Notes: generated by a model not told the origin, from the letters alone. A DNA stretch of 64,000 nucleotides from Lyophyllum atratum (GCA_014905825.1 JACGCN010000014.1:806001-870000); one strand, 5' to 3'. Shown: positions 23,432-35,501, counted from the stretch's first letter. Numbers and translations: made by a program.

Positions 23432-25868
23432 CTAGGTGGTATATCTATTCCTTCCGGATCCTGCGTCGCTTCGGCTCTGGCTAATACGAGAATGTGTCTT
23501 CCTCGAGTGCGAGTTTGAGCTCCGAATGGACTGTGATGTTCTACTCCTCTTCGTCGAACCCCTCATAGAGCTCCGTTCGTCGGACTCAAATGGACGCTTG
23601 CTCGATTGCCGAGAGGAGTCCCCTTTGCGTCCCGTAGTTGCAAGGGCGTCGACTGGCGGGTCCTTCGGATCAGGCCAATCTTTGCGAGCTAAGCACTGGG
23701 AAAACATTCTGGCCATGGAGGTATGGTCTTGGAGAGGCTGGCGCACCGGGGCTGTGAACAAAGGTGGAGGTGCGTGACCCAGCATCGCCAAAACCTCAGG
23801 CTGGTCCTGTTCATCATCGGCGACGGGGTCAACAAACTCTATCCACTCCTTGACTGCTTGGAAGGCAGCCTTTTTCCAGAGGTCTAAGGGTCTACTTCCG
23901 AACTGGAAGTCATTCCCAAGGAACCTCTTGCCGTCGAACATATCTTGTTTGCTTCTTCCACCTATAATGGTACCGTTCTCGTCAGTCATTCGGGATTCAA
24001 AGATACCATGCATCAGGTCCCCTGTAGAGTATGGGCTGTTGTGTCGAAAATAGCGAAGGCCGTGATAGAGAACAATGTACACAAATGACTCCATGTCGTC
24101 CTGAATAGTGTGGATGGTGTGCCGCTTCAATAGCAGGAGGCACGACATAAATTCCCAAGTGCCCTGTGAATAAGCTCGATTTAGCACCAATTAATTTAGA
24201 CCAACTAAGGAAATGGCAACTTACAGTCCGTTCGTGCCGCCGAGCTTGCGTCAACTCGGCTTCTCGCTTGGCAAGATCCCAATCATTAAGGATACCATTT
24301 CCGTTGACGTCGATGAGGATATTGTTCGCACTGATATCGCGATGTATAATTTTGTTTTTGCTTTCATAGGCTTGACGGTGGGCTAGAAACGGGAGTCTCA
24401 ATAACTGCGATATGCGAAGACGCTGGCCAAAGCTTACCGGTGAACGCATGAGACACAACTTTGAGGAAATGTTCCGATGAGGTAACTTGAGAGAGGGGTT
24501 TACCGATGAAATCCACAACGAAGCGATGGTGGAAGCGCTGCGTTATGCGCCTCCAGTCATTACCACACCTCCAGGCGCAATCGCGTTTGTGGGAAGACCC
24601 TGCCAGTTGGTCACCAGGTTCGCGACCTTCGTGTTCTCCTGTAGTGTCGGCTTCATGTCCGTCATCGGGAACGAACAAATCGGTCTTCGTGACGTCTTCA
24701 GAGAGATCGCCGCCACACACGTAGGGTGGAATGTACTGGACTCTGGCCTCTTGGAGCTCCCGGAGGATGTCGGCCTCCTTTGCCAAGTCGTGAGCACGCC
24801 AAGTGTCTTTGAGGAAGTATCGTTTCCTAGTCGCCTCCTCATACACGGGATATGCGCGAGTGCATCGCCCGGTGAGTGAGCCGGAATGGGACATGGAGTT
24901 CCAAGCGATGAATTCACGAGGCGTCCCGTCGACGCCTGTCACCTTGAACACAACAAAAGGGCGTTCTTGTTTAGGTTCCCACTCCGAGAGATGGAGACGA
25001 GCGAGATCCGCTTGATGAGGGGTGGCGGGGACTACGGTGGGATCCCTTCCCCTACCAGCGTCGTCGTGATGAGTGAAGCGCCACAGAAAGTCGATCAGGG
25101 GCTGAGAATTCTTGCGGTAGTCAAATTTTGCAGAAACAATGGCGCCGGCGCGATCCCAACGAATAAAGCGTACATAAGGGTCGCAAATGAAGACGGTGAA
25201 GGCGAATCGGCGATGCTGCCGAGAAAACCATTCAGTTGCGTAATGAATAAGTTGCGATCGCGCCTCGCTTCTGTACTTCGCCCAAGCTTCGAATTGATGA
25301 TTCAGGCGGTCATCGGTGGGACTGGGGTCCGTGAACGGGTCGGGTTTGTCGTTGACCTTGAGTTCAAAGTGAAGTTCGAGCTCGCCGAATTGCATGACTT
25401 TCTTCGAAACGTCCACGGTCGATCTGTACATGACAGGATCAGGTCGAATTTTGACGTCTGAATCATGATCAGGGTAGTCAGCGGTGTTCACGATACGGTA
25501 GCCAGGGATGAGGCCATTGTTTTGGATGAGGTCGATCTGCAGGATTTTAGTAAATACTAAGACTGTGGCAAACGATAGATGAAGCCACATACGAAGGGTT
25601 TGTACATCTGCCGCTCTAATTTGGCTCGTGGCATATCATCGAAGAGTGTCGCCGATACGTCGCCAGGCACTGGCACCGCCACGGGTTGTGGCAGGAATTC
25701 GTCTAAAAATTGGTTGACAGGCATGGGGCCAACGAAGAGGCCGGACATAGCATCGTCCATTTTCGCGCGGACGTCCTCGAGTTTCTCCGTTCCAGAATTG
25801 TAAGTGCTCGAGACTGGAAATTTGAGTGGCGAGCCTGATAAGTTGCTGGTATTCTGGGAAGAAGCCAT
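23432..25868 (-). CDS. FunK1 fungal-type protein kinase, copy 2 (intact)
   Basis: complement(join(23432..24163, 24225..24382, 24438..25536, 25593..25868)), 754 aa, all phases closing. The N-terminal 90 residues (SGLFVGPMP) are family-specific. The kinase part has Lys335 (YFLKDTW), Glu346 (LAKEADILREL), the catalytic loop HRDISANNIL (472-481), DWDLAKRE and, at the start of exon 4, GTWEFMSCLLL followed by the DDMESFVYIVLYHGLRYF helix. FunK1 kinases are expanded in mushroom-forming fungi and may act in multicellular development or signalling; no substrate is known. The tail is Ser/Arg/Lys-rich. The gene and its promoter lie inside a duplicated TIGR04076-type gene in opposite orientation. It is the best reference for reading copies 1 and 3. 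Confidence 0.9.
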
Positions 25869-25905
25869 GATGAATATCTTACCTGGAGCACTGAGTGAAG
25901 CTCGG

Positions 25906-26220
25906 CTTATAAGTTATTGGAGAACAATGGGCCGTCGAATGGCGGACCTTGAACCTGCCTGGCCACTTTCCAACGTATGATTAGAAGCCTGGATAAATTT
26001 CGGACGAAGTCTGTGGACAGTCCGGCTACTACGGGGATATAGTTGCAGCCTGAGACATAAACAGAGCACTATAGACAATGTTCACTCACAACTGTTTACC
26101 GAAAACGGCAGACAATGGGGGGGGAGAGGTGTTGACTGCGGAACGTGCTGGCCAAACGATGGACTCATGGTTCAGTATCACCATCAGATGAGGCATGTGA
26201 CCTCGCTTTAGGGCAGGTAG
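25906..26220 (-). promoter_or_regulatory. Conserved FunK1 promoter, copy 2
   Basis: On the minus strand CTTATAAG (25906-25913) is 38 bp before the ATG, and a box with CCTAAAGCGAGGTCACATGC (about 26193-26220) is about 325 bp before it. Both match the elements of copies 1 and 3. Confidence 0.6.
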
Positions 26221-26257
26221 TCTCGCGTATATCATTTTACTGTCCTATCATAAGTTG

Positions 26258-26690
26258 GCAACCCATGGCCATCCCAATGATTGGATGTCGACGGACGCCG
26301 AGATCGCGTGCCCGTATTTGAATTGCAAGTCTCGGTTGAAGGTCTCCCGCATACACCTCGGGCACGCGTATGTATGCGACAGACACATGAATTAGGATTT
26401 GTTATTAGAGTGTTTCATGCAGATAGTGACACCTACCCCAGGTGATAGCGGTGCGCAGTGAGCACATTCAGCCATGTCAAGGTCAACATGGTCCCTGTGT
26501 CGGTCGGAAGTCCGGGTGCCGCTGCAGTCGAGCAACTAAGTACAGTACAAGGCATACACCATACTGTACCGATACTCCAATCATCCGTACTATGCCATAT
26601 GCTTTATTCCTGTACTCAGATACATCCTCCTCGTACATAGATGATACAAAAATATCCAAGGCTACGTGCATAAATGAAAGATAAATCAAG
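26258..26690 (+). pseudogene. 3' piece of the duplicated TIGR04076-type gene
   Basis: From CCATCCCAATGATTGGATG (about 26270) the sequence follows exon 2 of the intact gene (19075 onward) through GAGATCGCGTGCCC and AAGTCTCGGTTGAAG. It then has an insertion of about 100 bp, resumes at TTCAGCCATG, and continues into the homologous 3' flank (CGTGCATAAATGAA near 26667). Frame is lost. Together with the 22.98-23.18 kb piece this is one gene copy split by the 3.1-kb FunK1 segment. Confidence 0.78.
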
Positions 26691-26718
26691 ACGATTGCAC
26701 TCTACCAGTAGAGTCAAT

Positions 26719-28963
26719 TCACCGTCCCTGATGTCCGTCCCCATCTCCATTTCCCGCCTTCGCCTTCGCCTGCGCCTGAACACCCAACCGATCCGCCCAC
26801 ACATTTAATATCCAGTCCCGATGCCTCACCCATGACACCGCGTCCATCTGCACCAGCTCCCTCAACTTCCGCATGTCGAATGGCAGCGTCGGATCTGCTT
26901 GTAAGGCGCTCACGATATATGTTCTGCGGGTGATTACTTCGTATCAGCTGATGTCCCAATCACGACCATGATCCCAAAAGCAAAAGGCATACGAAAAGGA
27001 CATGAGGGAAGGTGAGATCGCAAACGCACATAACAGTCCCAACCTTCAAGCCCTCCCCAGCCACCCCGAGCACCCCCGCTACTCGTCCCTTCAAGCTCAG
27101 CTCCAGGCACATCCGCTCCATCGGCATGTCTCGCTCGTGCCAGTATCGGTAGGCCCGTAGGTACTGCGGGCGCATCTCTGGCTTCTCTTTCTCTTCGTTC
27201 TCCCCGCGGTCCTGCGCGTCTCCTCGTCCTTGTTGCGAGACGGACGATGAGGCGGAGGCGGAGGTTGAGCCGGAGCCTGAGGTGGCTGATGAAGCAGACG
27301 CAGTAGAAGACGTCCGAGAAACTGGTGGGGACGTGAAAGCTGGCTCAACATCGGCGCCAAACGTGGTGCTATCGCTCTCGAGGGAGAGCGGGGTGCCGTG
27401 TTCCTCGGCGAGCGCGAGGAGGCGCTGATAGATCATCAAGGAGCTGTGCGTGTCGTTCGCCGCGTCTGTATGGGGGTGTGGGCGAGGTATAAGCACACGG
27501 AGGGAGAGAAGAGGAAGAAGAGGAAGAAGAGGAAGAGAGTATACATACACTCCAACTGCCGTTGGTCAAGCGGAGCCTCCCAGTTCCCTGTACGCTCGTT
27601 GCCCTTTTCTAGCGTTTTACTGCAATATCGTTCTGTGAGCTACTCAAACCAAGACGCGTCAGCCGTATGGAGGGATGGAAATGAGCGCTGCAGAGTGAAG
27701 ACACGCAACGCACCTTCGCGAGGCTGATGATCTTGCGCTTGATCCCGCTCGTTGGATCTGCCACGGCGGCGAGGGCACCGAGCTCGACGAGGTTTTTAGC
27801 GAGGATGCCGTAGTCGCGGAAGAGCTTCCTTCCGTCGTCTACGTGATAGCGGCATCCATCAATCTCCAAGGACCTGAACAAAGAAAGAAAACGTACTGAG
27901 GATGTTCACTCCCAATTTTGGTATATCCGGGTTTTCAATCAGAGCCTACAAACATTTTGATCATCGGTAGCCAGCCTATACCTCTAGGCCTCGACTCACT
28001 TGGAGCTTCTTCGGGAACCCTGCCAGACGCTCAGTTTACTTCGTGGTCCGAGCGCGCGATGATACTTACGATCCATGCCATAAACCTGCACGACCAGCAT
28101 GAGGCCCCTCCCGTCCGCAACCTGCATCACGGCCGTCCTTCTCTCCAGCACTTTACTTCCTCCACCACTGGCACCCCCGCCACCGCGCCGCACGAAGAAC
28201 ACCCTCCATTCCATGTCCAGCGCCATCGGCCCTGCTTTCAGGCCGTCGACGAGGTCATCGGCCTCGGACTCGTCGACTGTGTAGACGAGGTAGGGTTTAG
28301 GGTTCGTGTAGTCTTTGTATGAGTATATGGGCAGGTCAGGAACGGCCTGGGTTTTTAATGGGCGGGGGACCATTGGTCTTGGGGCTACGGCCGCGGCGGT
28401 TTTCGTGGTGGTGCTAGTGGTGGTTCTAGAAGCAGGCGGCGCCTTCATGGCTGCGGAGGCGGTAGGGATAGTACAATTTCCATTAGCAATATTGGGTGAT
28501 GGTAACCGATGTTCTGACTCGGAGTGTCTTGAGCTCAATTTATCGTTCGGCAGCTGCACATCACGATCATGACCCCGGTGCTGTTGAAGGAAGAGGGGAT
28601 GAAGCCTGCCAGTGCCTTGTTATTTGAAGGTGTTGTAGCGAAAGAAAGAAAGATTGGCACGCACGGCTGTAGTGCTACATCAGGTTCGGCGCTCGGCCTC
28701 GTACTCGTCTCCTTTCCTTTATTCTTGCTCTTCCGATCCTGTTGGACTGGAAACGGCCCAACAACCTCAATATCGCTGTCGGAATCATCTTCGGAAAGAG
28801 CTTTCCTCGAAGCGAAAGTATGGAGCGCAGCAAGAACCTTGGATGAGCTCATTGTCGTGCTGTGGTGTCGTTCGAGTCTGTTGGGGTGTGTGATTCTGCT
28901 GAGGAGAGACGGGCGAATGTAGCGAGATACTAGAGTTATAGGTTCACGAAGAGCTTGCGCCAT
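26719..28963 (-). CDS. WRN/RNase D-type DEDDy 3'-5' exonuclease
   Basis: Eight exons: complement(join(26719..26923, 27030..27465, 27549..27639, 27714..27838, 27897..27945, 28000..28019, 28070..28553, 28661..28963)), 570 aa; phases close, including a 20-nt exon 3. The exonuclease motifs are Exo I LDMEW (Asp214, Glu216), Exo II NILNDGRKL (286-287) and Exo III YAANDTH (Tyr358, Asp362), defining the DEDDy class of 3'-5' exonucleases related to the Werner nuclease. Between Exo I and II a Gly-rich loop is inserted. The first 37 residues are basic with no acidic cluster (SRYIRPSLLSRITHP) and look like a mitochondrial presequence; a second Met at 28852 (MSSSKVL) would omit it. Likely role: DNA or RNA 3'-end processing in nucleus or mitochondrion. 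The first intron (107 bp, donor GTGCCA) is the least certain. Confidence 0.85.
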
Positions 28964-29360
28964 TGCGGGGCATTATGAGCAGCTTGCCATCGAGAGGTAC
29001 TTGAACGAGCAGTCGAGGGCAACGGTGGTTCAGCTTCAACAGGCACGCGCTGGTCGCGTCAGATCACGTGTTATGTCTTGATATAGGGGCACCCTCCGAT
29101 TGGGGGACCGTCACGGACGGGGGTCCCTATTCAAACACATAGTATTCGGGAGTCGTTACCTGGTCGTTACGGGTAAAGCTATAACAAGAGGGTGGTGCGG
29201 AAATATGGCTGAAACATGTCAATTAGGATGATGATAAGTACATACTGTTGTTGTAGAGTAGTACATGCGCGTGGAACCGTCCGTAGAAGGAGGAGAGGAT
29301 ACGATGGTACAGAGGCCTGATAAATATCTACAGTAGCCCGGCGAAGCTGCGCTAAACTGT
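28964..29360. other. Upstream region of the exonuclease, 3' flank of FunK1 copy 3
   Basis: No gene. A GC-rich inverted arrangement GGGGACC...GGGGTCCC around 29100-29130 could form a hairpin, with no assigned role. Confidence 0.35.
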
Positions 29361-31817
29361 TCAAGTCCCTCCTACGTTGCTTCGCCTATTGACGGTACGA
29401 GAGCGAGTCTCCTTCGAGTGCGAAGATCCGGAGATCGTGTTTGAGCTCCCAATGTATTGTGACGTTCTTCTCCTCTTCGCCGAGCCCCTCACAGAGCTCC
29501 ACTCGTCCGACTCAAATGGACGCTTGTTCGATTGCCACGAGGCCTCCCCTTCGCGTCCCCAGGGTTGGAGGGCGTCAACTGGCGGGTCCTTTGTATCAGG
29601 CCAGTCTTTGTAACCTAAGCAGTGGGAAAACATGCGGGCCATGCAGGTATGGTCTCGGAGGTAGCGGTGCACGGGGGGCGGAGGGGTGGTGGGAAAAGGG
29701 AATCCCGTCTCGAGCTCCACGGCGCGCTTCAGCTCCTCCATTCCAGGGTCCGGTTTAACGGGTTCAGAAAACTCTATCCAGTCTTTGACTGCTTCGAACG
29801 CGGCCCGGTGCCAGAGGTCCAAAGGTTTACTTTCGAACTGGAAGTCATACTTGTTCCCAAGGTACCTCATGCCAAGGTTAATTACCCCGTGTTTCCTTCG
29901 TCCACCTATAACGGTTCCGTCCAGCAGAGTGCTTTGGGATTCAAAGATCTCACGAATAAGGGCTTCGGTGGAGTCTGGCTCGCTGTGCCGAAAATAGCGA
30001 AGGGCATAATAGAGAACAACGTAGACGAACGACTCCATATCGTCCTGAATAGTGTGAATCTTGCGCCGCTCCGATAGCAGGTTGCACGACATGAACCCCC
30101 AGGTGCCCTGTAAATAAGCTCAATTAGGCACCAATCGATGTAGGCCGAGGACGAAGAAAATGACTTACAGTTCGTCCGTGCCGCCGAGCTTGCTTCAGCT
30201 CTGACTCCGGCTTTGCGAGGTCCCAATCGTTAAGGACACCATTGCCATCAGCGTCGATGAGGATATTGTTCGCACTGATATCACGGTGTATAATTTTGTT
30301 TTTGCTTTCATAGGCTTGGCGGTGGGCTAGGAACGGGAGTCTTAATAATTACGATATGCGAAGACAATGGCAAGGTACTCACCAGTGAAAGCATGAGATA
30401 CAGCTTTGAGAAAGTGTTCCGACGAGGTAACTTGAGTGAGGGGTTTACCAATGAAATCCACAACGAAGCGATGGTGGAAGCGCTGCGTTATGTCCCTCCA
30501 ATCATTACCACACCTCCAAGCGCCATTGCGTTTGCGGGAGGACCCTTCTAGTTGGTCACCAGGCTCGCGAGCTTGCTGTTCTTCTGCGATTTCGACTTCG
30601 TCTTCATCGTCAGGGACGAACAGATCAGTTTTCGTAACGTCTTCAGGAAGATCGCCACCACACACGTGAGGTGGAATGTGCTGAACTCCAGCCTCTTGAA
30701 GCTCGCGGAGAATGTCGCCCTCCTTCGCCAAGTCGTGAGCACGCCAAGTATCCTTGAGAAAGTACCGCTTGCCAGTCTTTTCCTCGTAGACGGGGTATGC
30801 TCGAGTGCATCGCCCGGTGAGCGAGCCGGAATGGGATATGCAGTTCCAAGCGATGAACTCGCGAGGAGTGCCGTGGACGGCTGTCATCTTGAAGACAACA
30901 AAAGGGCGCTCTTGTCTGGATTCCCACTCCGAGAGATGGAGACGAGCAAGATCCGCCTGATGGGGGGTCGCGGGGATTAGGGTGGGATCTATTCCCCGAC
31001 CAGCGTCATCGTGATGAGTGAAGCGCCAGAGAAAGTCGATCAAAGGCTGGGAGTTCTTGCGGTAGTCGAATCTCTCAGAAACGACTGCACCAGCGCGATC
31101 CCAACGAATAAAGCGTACGTAAGGGTCGCCAATGAAGACGGTGAAGGCGAATTGGCGATGCTGCCGAGAAAACCATTCAGTCGCATAACGGATAAGCTGC
31201 GAACGGGCCTGGGGTCTGCCCTTCGGCCAAGCCTCGAATTTATGATTAAGGCGGTCATTGGTGGGAGTGGGGTCGGCGAATGGATCGTGAGAGGCGTCGA
31301 CCTTGAGCTCAATGTGAAGTTCGAGCTCCCCGAATTGAGTGACTTTCTTCGAGACGTCCACGGTTGATTTGTACATGATAGGATCAGGTCGAGTTTTGTC
31401 CCTTGAATCGTGAGCGGGGTAGTCAGACGTGTTCACGATCTGGTAGCCGGGGATGAGGCCGTTGTTTCGAATCAGGTCGATCTGGAGGATTTTAGTAAAT
31501 ATTAAGACTGTTACATTGTATTACATGAAGCCACATACAAAAGGCTGGTACATCTGCTGCTCTGAATTGGTTCGTGGCATGTCATCGAAGAGTGTCCTCG
31601 ATACATTGCCAGGAAGTGCGTCCACCACGGGTTGTGGCAGGAATTCGTTAAAAATTTGGTCCAGAGGCATGGGACCAACAAATAGGCCAGACATAACATC
31701 GTAAAATTGCGGGCGGACGTCGGCGACTTCCTCCTGTCCAGACTCGTGACTGCTTGAGACTGAAAATTTGAGTGGCGAGCCTGATAAGCTGGTCGTATTG
31801 TGCGCAGAAGCAGTCAT
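29361..31817 (-). CDS. FunK1 fungal-type protein kinase, copy 3 (intact)
   Basis: complement(join(29361..30107, 30169..30326, 30383..31481, 31539..31817)), 760 aa. Exons 2 and 3 have the same lengths (1099 and 158 nt) as in copies 1 and 2. The catalytic features are conserved: RYFLKDTW lysine, KEGDILREL glutamate, HRDISANNIL and a DWDLAK motif. The first motif after the last intron is GTWGFMS rather than GTWEFMS. The middle acidic insert (DDEDEVEIAEEQ) and the Ser/Arg-rich tail differ most from copy 2, so surface-exposed loops evolve faster than the core. The start at 31817 (MTASAHNTT) aligns with that of the other copies; the frame is open further upstream without an ATG. Same unknown signalling role as copy 2. 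Confidence 0.9.
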
Positions 31818-31855
31818 GATAGATAAGCTACCTGGGACCCTCAACGCATGCTCGG

Positions 31856-32154
31856 CTTATAAGTAGTTGGTGGACAATGGCCGCCGGACTTTGGATGGCG
31901 GACCCCGAACATGATGGCCAATTTCTAAATAAGGATTTCGAAGGGCGATGGAATCTCGGATGTTACCTGTGAGAACGTGGCGTAAGACTTAAGTGGGACA
32001 CGAAAAGGCCCAGCTCACACTGATTACCTTCAGCCAGTGCGGGGTGGGGAGAAGATGGTGACGGAACGTTTGAACCGTGTGACTGAGTCAATTTCGAATT
32101 TTGGATCGTGTCGCCATCAACCGATGCATGTGACGTCACCTCAGGGTGGGCAAT
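31856..32154 (-). promoter_or_regulatory. Conserved FunK1 promoter, copy 3
   Basis: CTTATAAG (31856-31863) is about 38 bp before the ATG. A box reading TTGCCCACCCTGAGGTGACG on the minus strand, followed by TCACATGCAT (about 32124-32152), is about 305 bp before it. Same arrangement as copies 1 and 2. Confidence 0.6.
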
Positions 32155-33540
32155 GTCGCGTCCGACGATAAGGATAAGTTCTAGATCTCATTTCTCACAA
32201 GACCATCCCATCTGCCACGCGGCACGGCCTCTAGTAGACCGTGTTGACGAAGTTAACACCGCAAGTTTTCATCCAGTCGATAGTCCATTTTTGCGTCGAC
32301 TCATGGCCTACTTTGGTTGTACTTTGGCTACCACGAGCCCGGTGTACTGAGGCAGGGAGACGGTTTAGCACAAGATCCCCGAATCCGAATTGCTTGCTCG
32401 AGGTCCCTAGGCTTTATGTTATCTTTCCAGACGCAGGTCGCAGAGGTATTCGCCGACTCATCAATCGCAAGGACGGCAAGGCTGAGACTACTCGAGTAAC
32501 GCCGGGAGTCGGGACGTTGATCACCTCACTCCGCTTTTCATCGTTCTTTCGACCTCACCCAGACCTACTTCATGACTACCGTTATACCCGGTGTTGATTT
32601 CAAGCTACCGGTTTGCTCACATTATCCGGCCACGCCCTCCAGGTAGCACTACGACATCAACGCGATCATGGCGATAAGTTGGCGATAAGTCTGCGGACTC
32701 CCCGAGTGGCTACGTACCGCAAGGTTGGTTTGCACCTGCTCCATACTCAGAGGTCCTCGAGGTCAAAGGTCAACCAAGTACAGAAACTGGTCGGAGGACT
32801 CGCAATGAAGGCAAGGCTAAACAATATGCTTGAGGGCCAAGTTCGTGCTCGACATAGCCAGGAACCACTGCTTCATCGACAAATATGCTCTCAGCGCGAT
32901 TCATCCAGGCAAGGGCGAGGGCGAGATGCGATAGTTTCGTGTACAAAATCAATAAGTCTTCATGAGTCGCAGAGTCATGACTGGCACTACTCTATAGACC
33001 TATCCGCCTTATGACTAATCGGGGGGTACTGGTCTCGATGTGGCGTCTGGTCTATATCCTTGTAACGTGCATTCCAGCTTATCATTTCTCAGGAACTTCA
33101 TTTCTTTTGTTCCTTCATAACCGCGTTCTGTATTCTGCCCTGACAAGCTGTACAATGCTTTTCGTCATACTTGCCGAAATGAAAAATCGTTGAATCATAT
33201 ATCCATATCCACCCTCTGATGGGCTCATTCTCGTCCTCTGGTGTTGTTTGCTTGGGTCGCTGGGTGTGTTATTCTGCGAAGGAGAGCCACACATATGGAG
33301 ACCTTGAGCCATCACAAGGCATTCTATCGAGATTAGGATCAGGAATAGAGAACCAAGCGCCTAAGTGGGCACCGTGTCAATGTCAGGGACATCGGACAGC
33401 TCCGCTTATGCGCCCAGACCGTGCTGCGAGTAATAATCTGTACTTAGGATATAGATTTATAATAGAACAGGCCCATACTCGAGTATACACATGGGCACTG
33501 CAGAAACCAGGATTCAAAATCGAAGTCAGAATCAATGTGC
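32155..33540. other. Intergenic, no gene recognised
   Basis: About 1.4 kb with only short open frames. Its right end (33.22-33.35 kb) matches, inverted, the 3' flank of the F-box gene at 48.9 kb (50.82-50.97 kb), so it belongs to the F-box duplication unit. Confidence 0.4.
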
Positions 33541-35229
33541 TTAATCCGAGTCATCGTCGTCGTCATCCTCTGTAACGACGTTCTTGACGAACTTGCGCAA
33601 CGCAGCCACGCAGCCTGGCTGAACATGGCGACAATTGTCGAGGACCAACATCTCAAGAGCCAATCCTGCCTCCTGCCTCGCCTTCAGACAGTCTTTGAGG
33701 CTATTGTAACAGCTTTTCCTGGGCCCATCCTCAGGATAATTACAGTGATTATTGAAGGTCCAATTGGAGATGGTCAATCGGCGTAAAGCTTCGAATGCGA
33801 GATGAGCAGCGTGACCTAATTGACCAGGTATGGCCAAGGAGTTGTCTGAAAACACACTGAGAAAGCCAGCACAGCCAGACCCGACTTCGAGGCTCTTGAG
33901 CCGACTGAGGCCACGAAGGTGATTCATCCAGGTTGCTCTGGGCAAAGAGACACGGTCGACCACCAGTATTTCCGTCTGTCCTAGGCTTGGAAGTGCTTGT
34001 ATAGTGTCCGCCATAAGCTCGACGACAGGATGATTCAACGGGAAGAACTGGATGTGGAGTTGGGATCGGCATCTGTTTTGAGCTGCGTTTGCGGGAGTGT
34101 CAGGGCATGTGTCAAGAATGATCTCGCGCAGATGAATTTCGAGGGAGCGGATCGGTTGTTGTGCCTTCCTTATCAGACCATGGGCCAACCTCTGGGTCAA
34201 AGAAACAACAACGGTGCGGCCATGCTCGTGCATCGCGTTGACCTTGCACATTACTATGGCATGAATAGTCGTAGGGTAGGTGATATGGTCTAGGAGGAAA
34301 GCACATGTAGGAAGGTCACATGCTATTGCGAGATCGACGAGTAGCGGGAGGTTGACGACGGCTGTGCGTTGGGTGGAGGTACTATTCGCCCCAGCGTGGC
34401 GGAAGTCACATTCGAAAGATTCAAGGAATGGCATGTTCGAAAGGGCGGAAATGATGTGCTCGGCAGGCGGAGGAAATGCACTCAGAACTTTGAGGGATTT
34501 GAGATTCATAAAGGGTAGGGCTCGCCAGTTCAAGCAACCTGTCAAGACGCGGAGGCGCGATAATTGTGGCGCCTCCCCAGCAAACAGGTAATACGGCAGC
34601 TTGTTATAGGGAGCGAAGTGTAAGAAGGAGATATCGAGGGATTCTAGAAGCGGCGCAGGAGAATCGAGAAGGCCGACAAGCTCCGTAAAACGCTCGCTTC
34701 CAAGGTTGCCTTGATGTAGCGCGAGTTCCTTGATACGTGATAGCTGGCTCATAGTGGCCTTGACGGCTGGGGCCTGCTCGCATGGTACGCACAATAGCTT
34801 TGTACCTATCGGCGTACCGGAGAATATGAGCATGATGGTGAGAGGCGCCATTTTGGAACGCGCCAACATTTCCTTCGCCCACGTCGGCCGATGAAACGGT
34901 ATACGACTCCAGAGACTCGGGCATTCCAATGCAACGCGGCGCCAATGCGAGCATACGTGAGTGACGTGGAGCAACTGAACCAAATAGGAAGGCAAATGTA
35001 CCCCGAGATTGTACTTGAACACCTCCACGAGAAGTTCTGGCGGAAGGCGAAAGACGAGGCTCAATTCGTTATGGTATCGCTGCCAGGAACGTATTTCTTC
35101 TTGGATGCGTACGTATGCAGCCTCCCGGATAGTGGTGCTACTAAAAGCGGTGGCTCTGCCAGCACCTTGAATAGAAACTGAGATTTGAGCGTAATGTTGG
35201 AAGCGACAATGGAATATCCTACCATCCAT
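33541..35229 (-). CDS. F-box protein 3 (cluster family)
   Basis: Predicted as complement(join(33541..35165, 35223..35229)), 543 aa. The first exon is ATGGATG and the intron 57 bp, with a CCAAC branch-like site, as in the other copies. The F-box-like domain is intact: FRLPPELLVEVF, HVTHVCSHWRRVAL, CPSLWSRIPF. The body has the same leucine-rich blocks (LSRIKELAL, LPLLVDLAI, LSRLKSLEV) and ends in a run of Asp. It is clearly diverged from genes 1/2 and closer to the 45.7 and 48.9 kb copies (for example MLIFS, SFECDF). It likely acts as an SCF substrate receptor with unknown target. An LTR element is inserted about 270 bp upstream of the start codon. Confidence 0.85.
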   Translation of the reverse strand: MDGRIFHCRFQHYAQISVSIQGAGRATAFSSTTIREAAYVRIQEEIRSWQRYHNELSLVFRLPPELLVEVFKYNLGVHLPSYLVQLLHVTHVCSHWRRVALECPSLWSRIPFHRPTWAKEMLARSKMAPLTIMLIFSGTPIGTKLLCVPCEQAPAVKATMSQLSRIKELALHQGNLGSERFTELVGLLDSPAPLLESLDISFLHFAPYNKLPYYLFAGEAPQLSRLRVLTGCLNWRALPFMNLKSLKVLSAFPPPAEHIISALSNMPFLESFECDFRHAGANSTSTQRTAVVNLPLLVDLAIACDLPTCAFLLDHITYPTTIHAIVMCKVNAMHEHGRTVVVSLTQRLAHGLIRKAQQPIRSLEIHLREIILDTCPDTPANAAQNRCRSQLHIQFFPLNHPVVELMADTIQALPSLGQTEILVVDRVSLPRATWMNHLRGLSRLKSLEVGSGCAGFLSVFSDNSLAIPGQLGHAAHLAFEALRRLTISNWTFNNHCNYPEDGPRKSCYNSLKDCLKARQEAGLALEMLVLDNCRHVQPGCVAALRKFVKNVVTEDDDDDDSD

Positions 35230-35501
35230 GAGCACTCGGGCGAGAGAAGTTCCTATACCCTATCAGTGTCCGCGCGGGGATGCCAACTTCAAGTTTCCAA
35301 CTTCCAGTCACAACAACCTAGTTTGTCACCAACTTCCCGAACAAATAATGTCATGATCAGGGGTCACCACACTGAAGCTGCGCCGAACTGCCCCCGTCCG
35401 TTCTTTCAATAGCTTTCAGTGGAACCTTTCAATCTTTCCATCCGAATCTTCGTTGGCGCTTACTTGCATGAGCAGTTGATTACCGCTAATGGGTATGCGC
35501 A

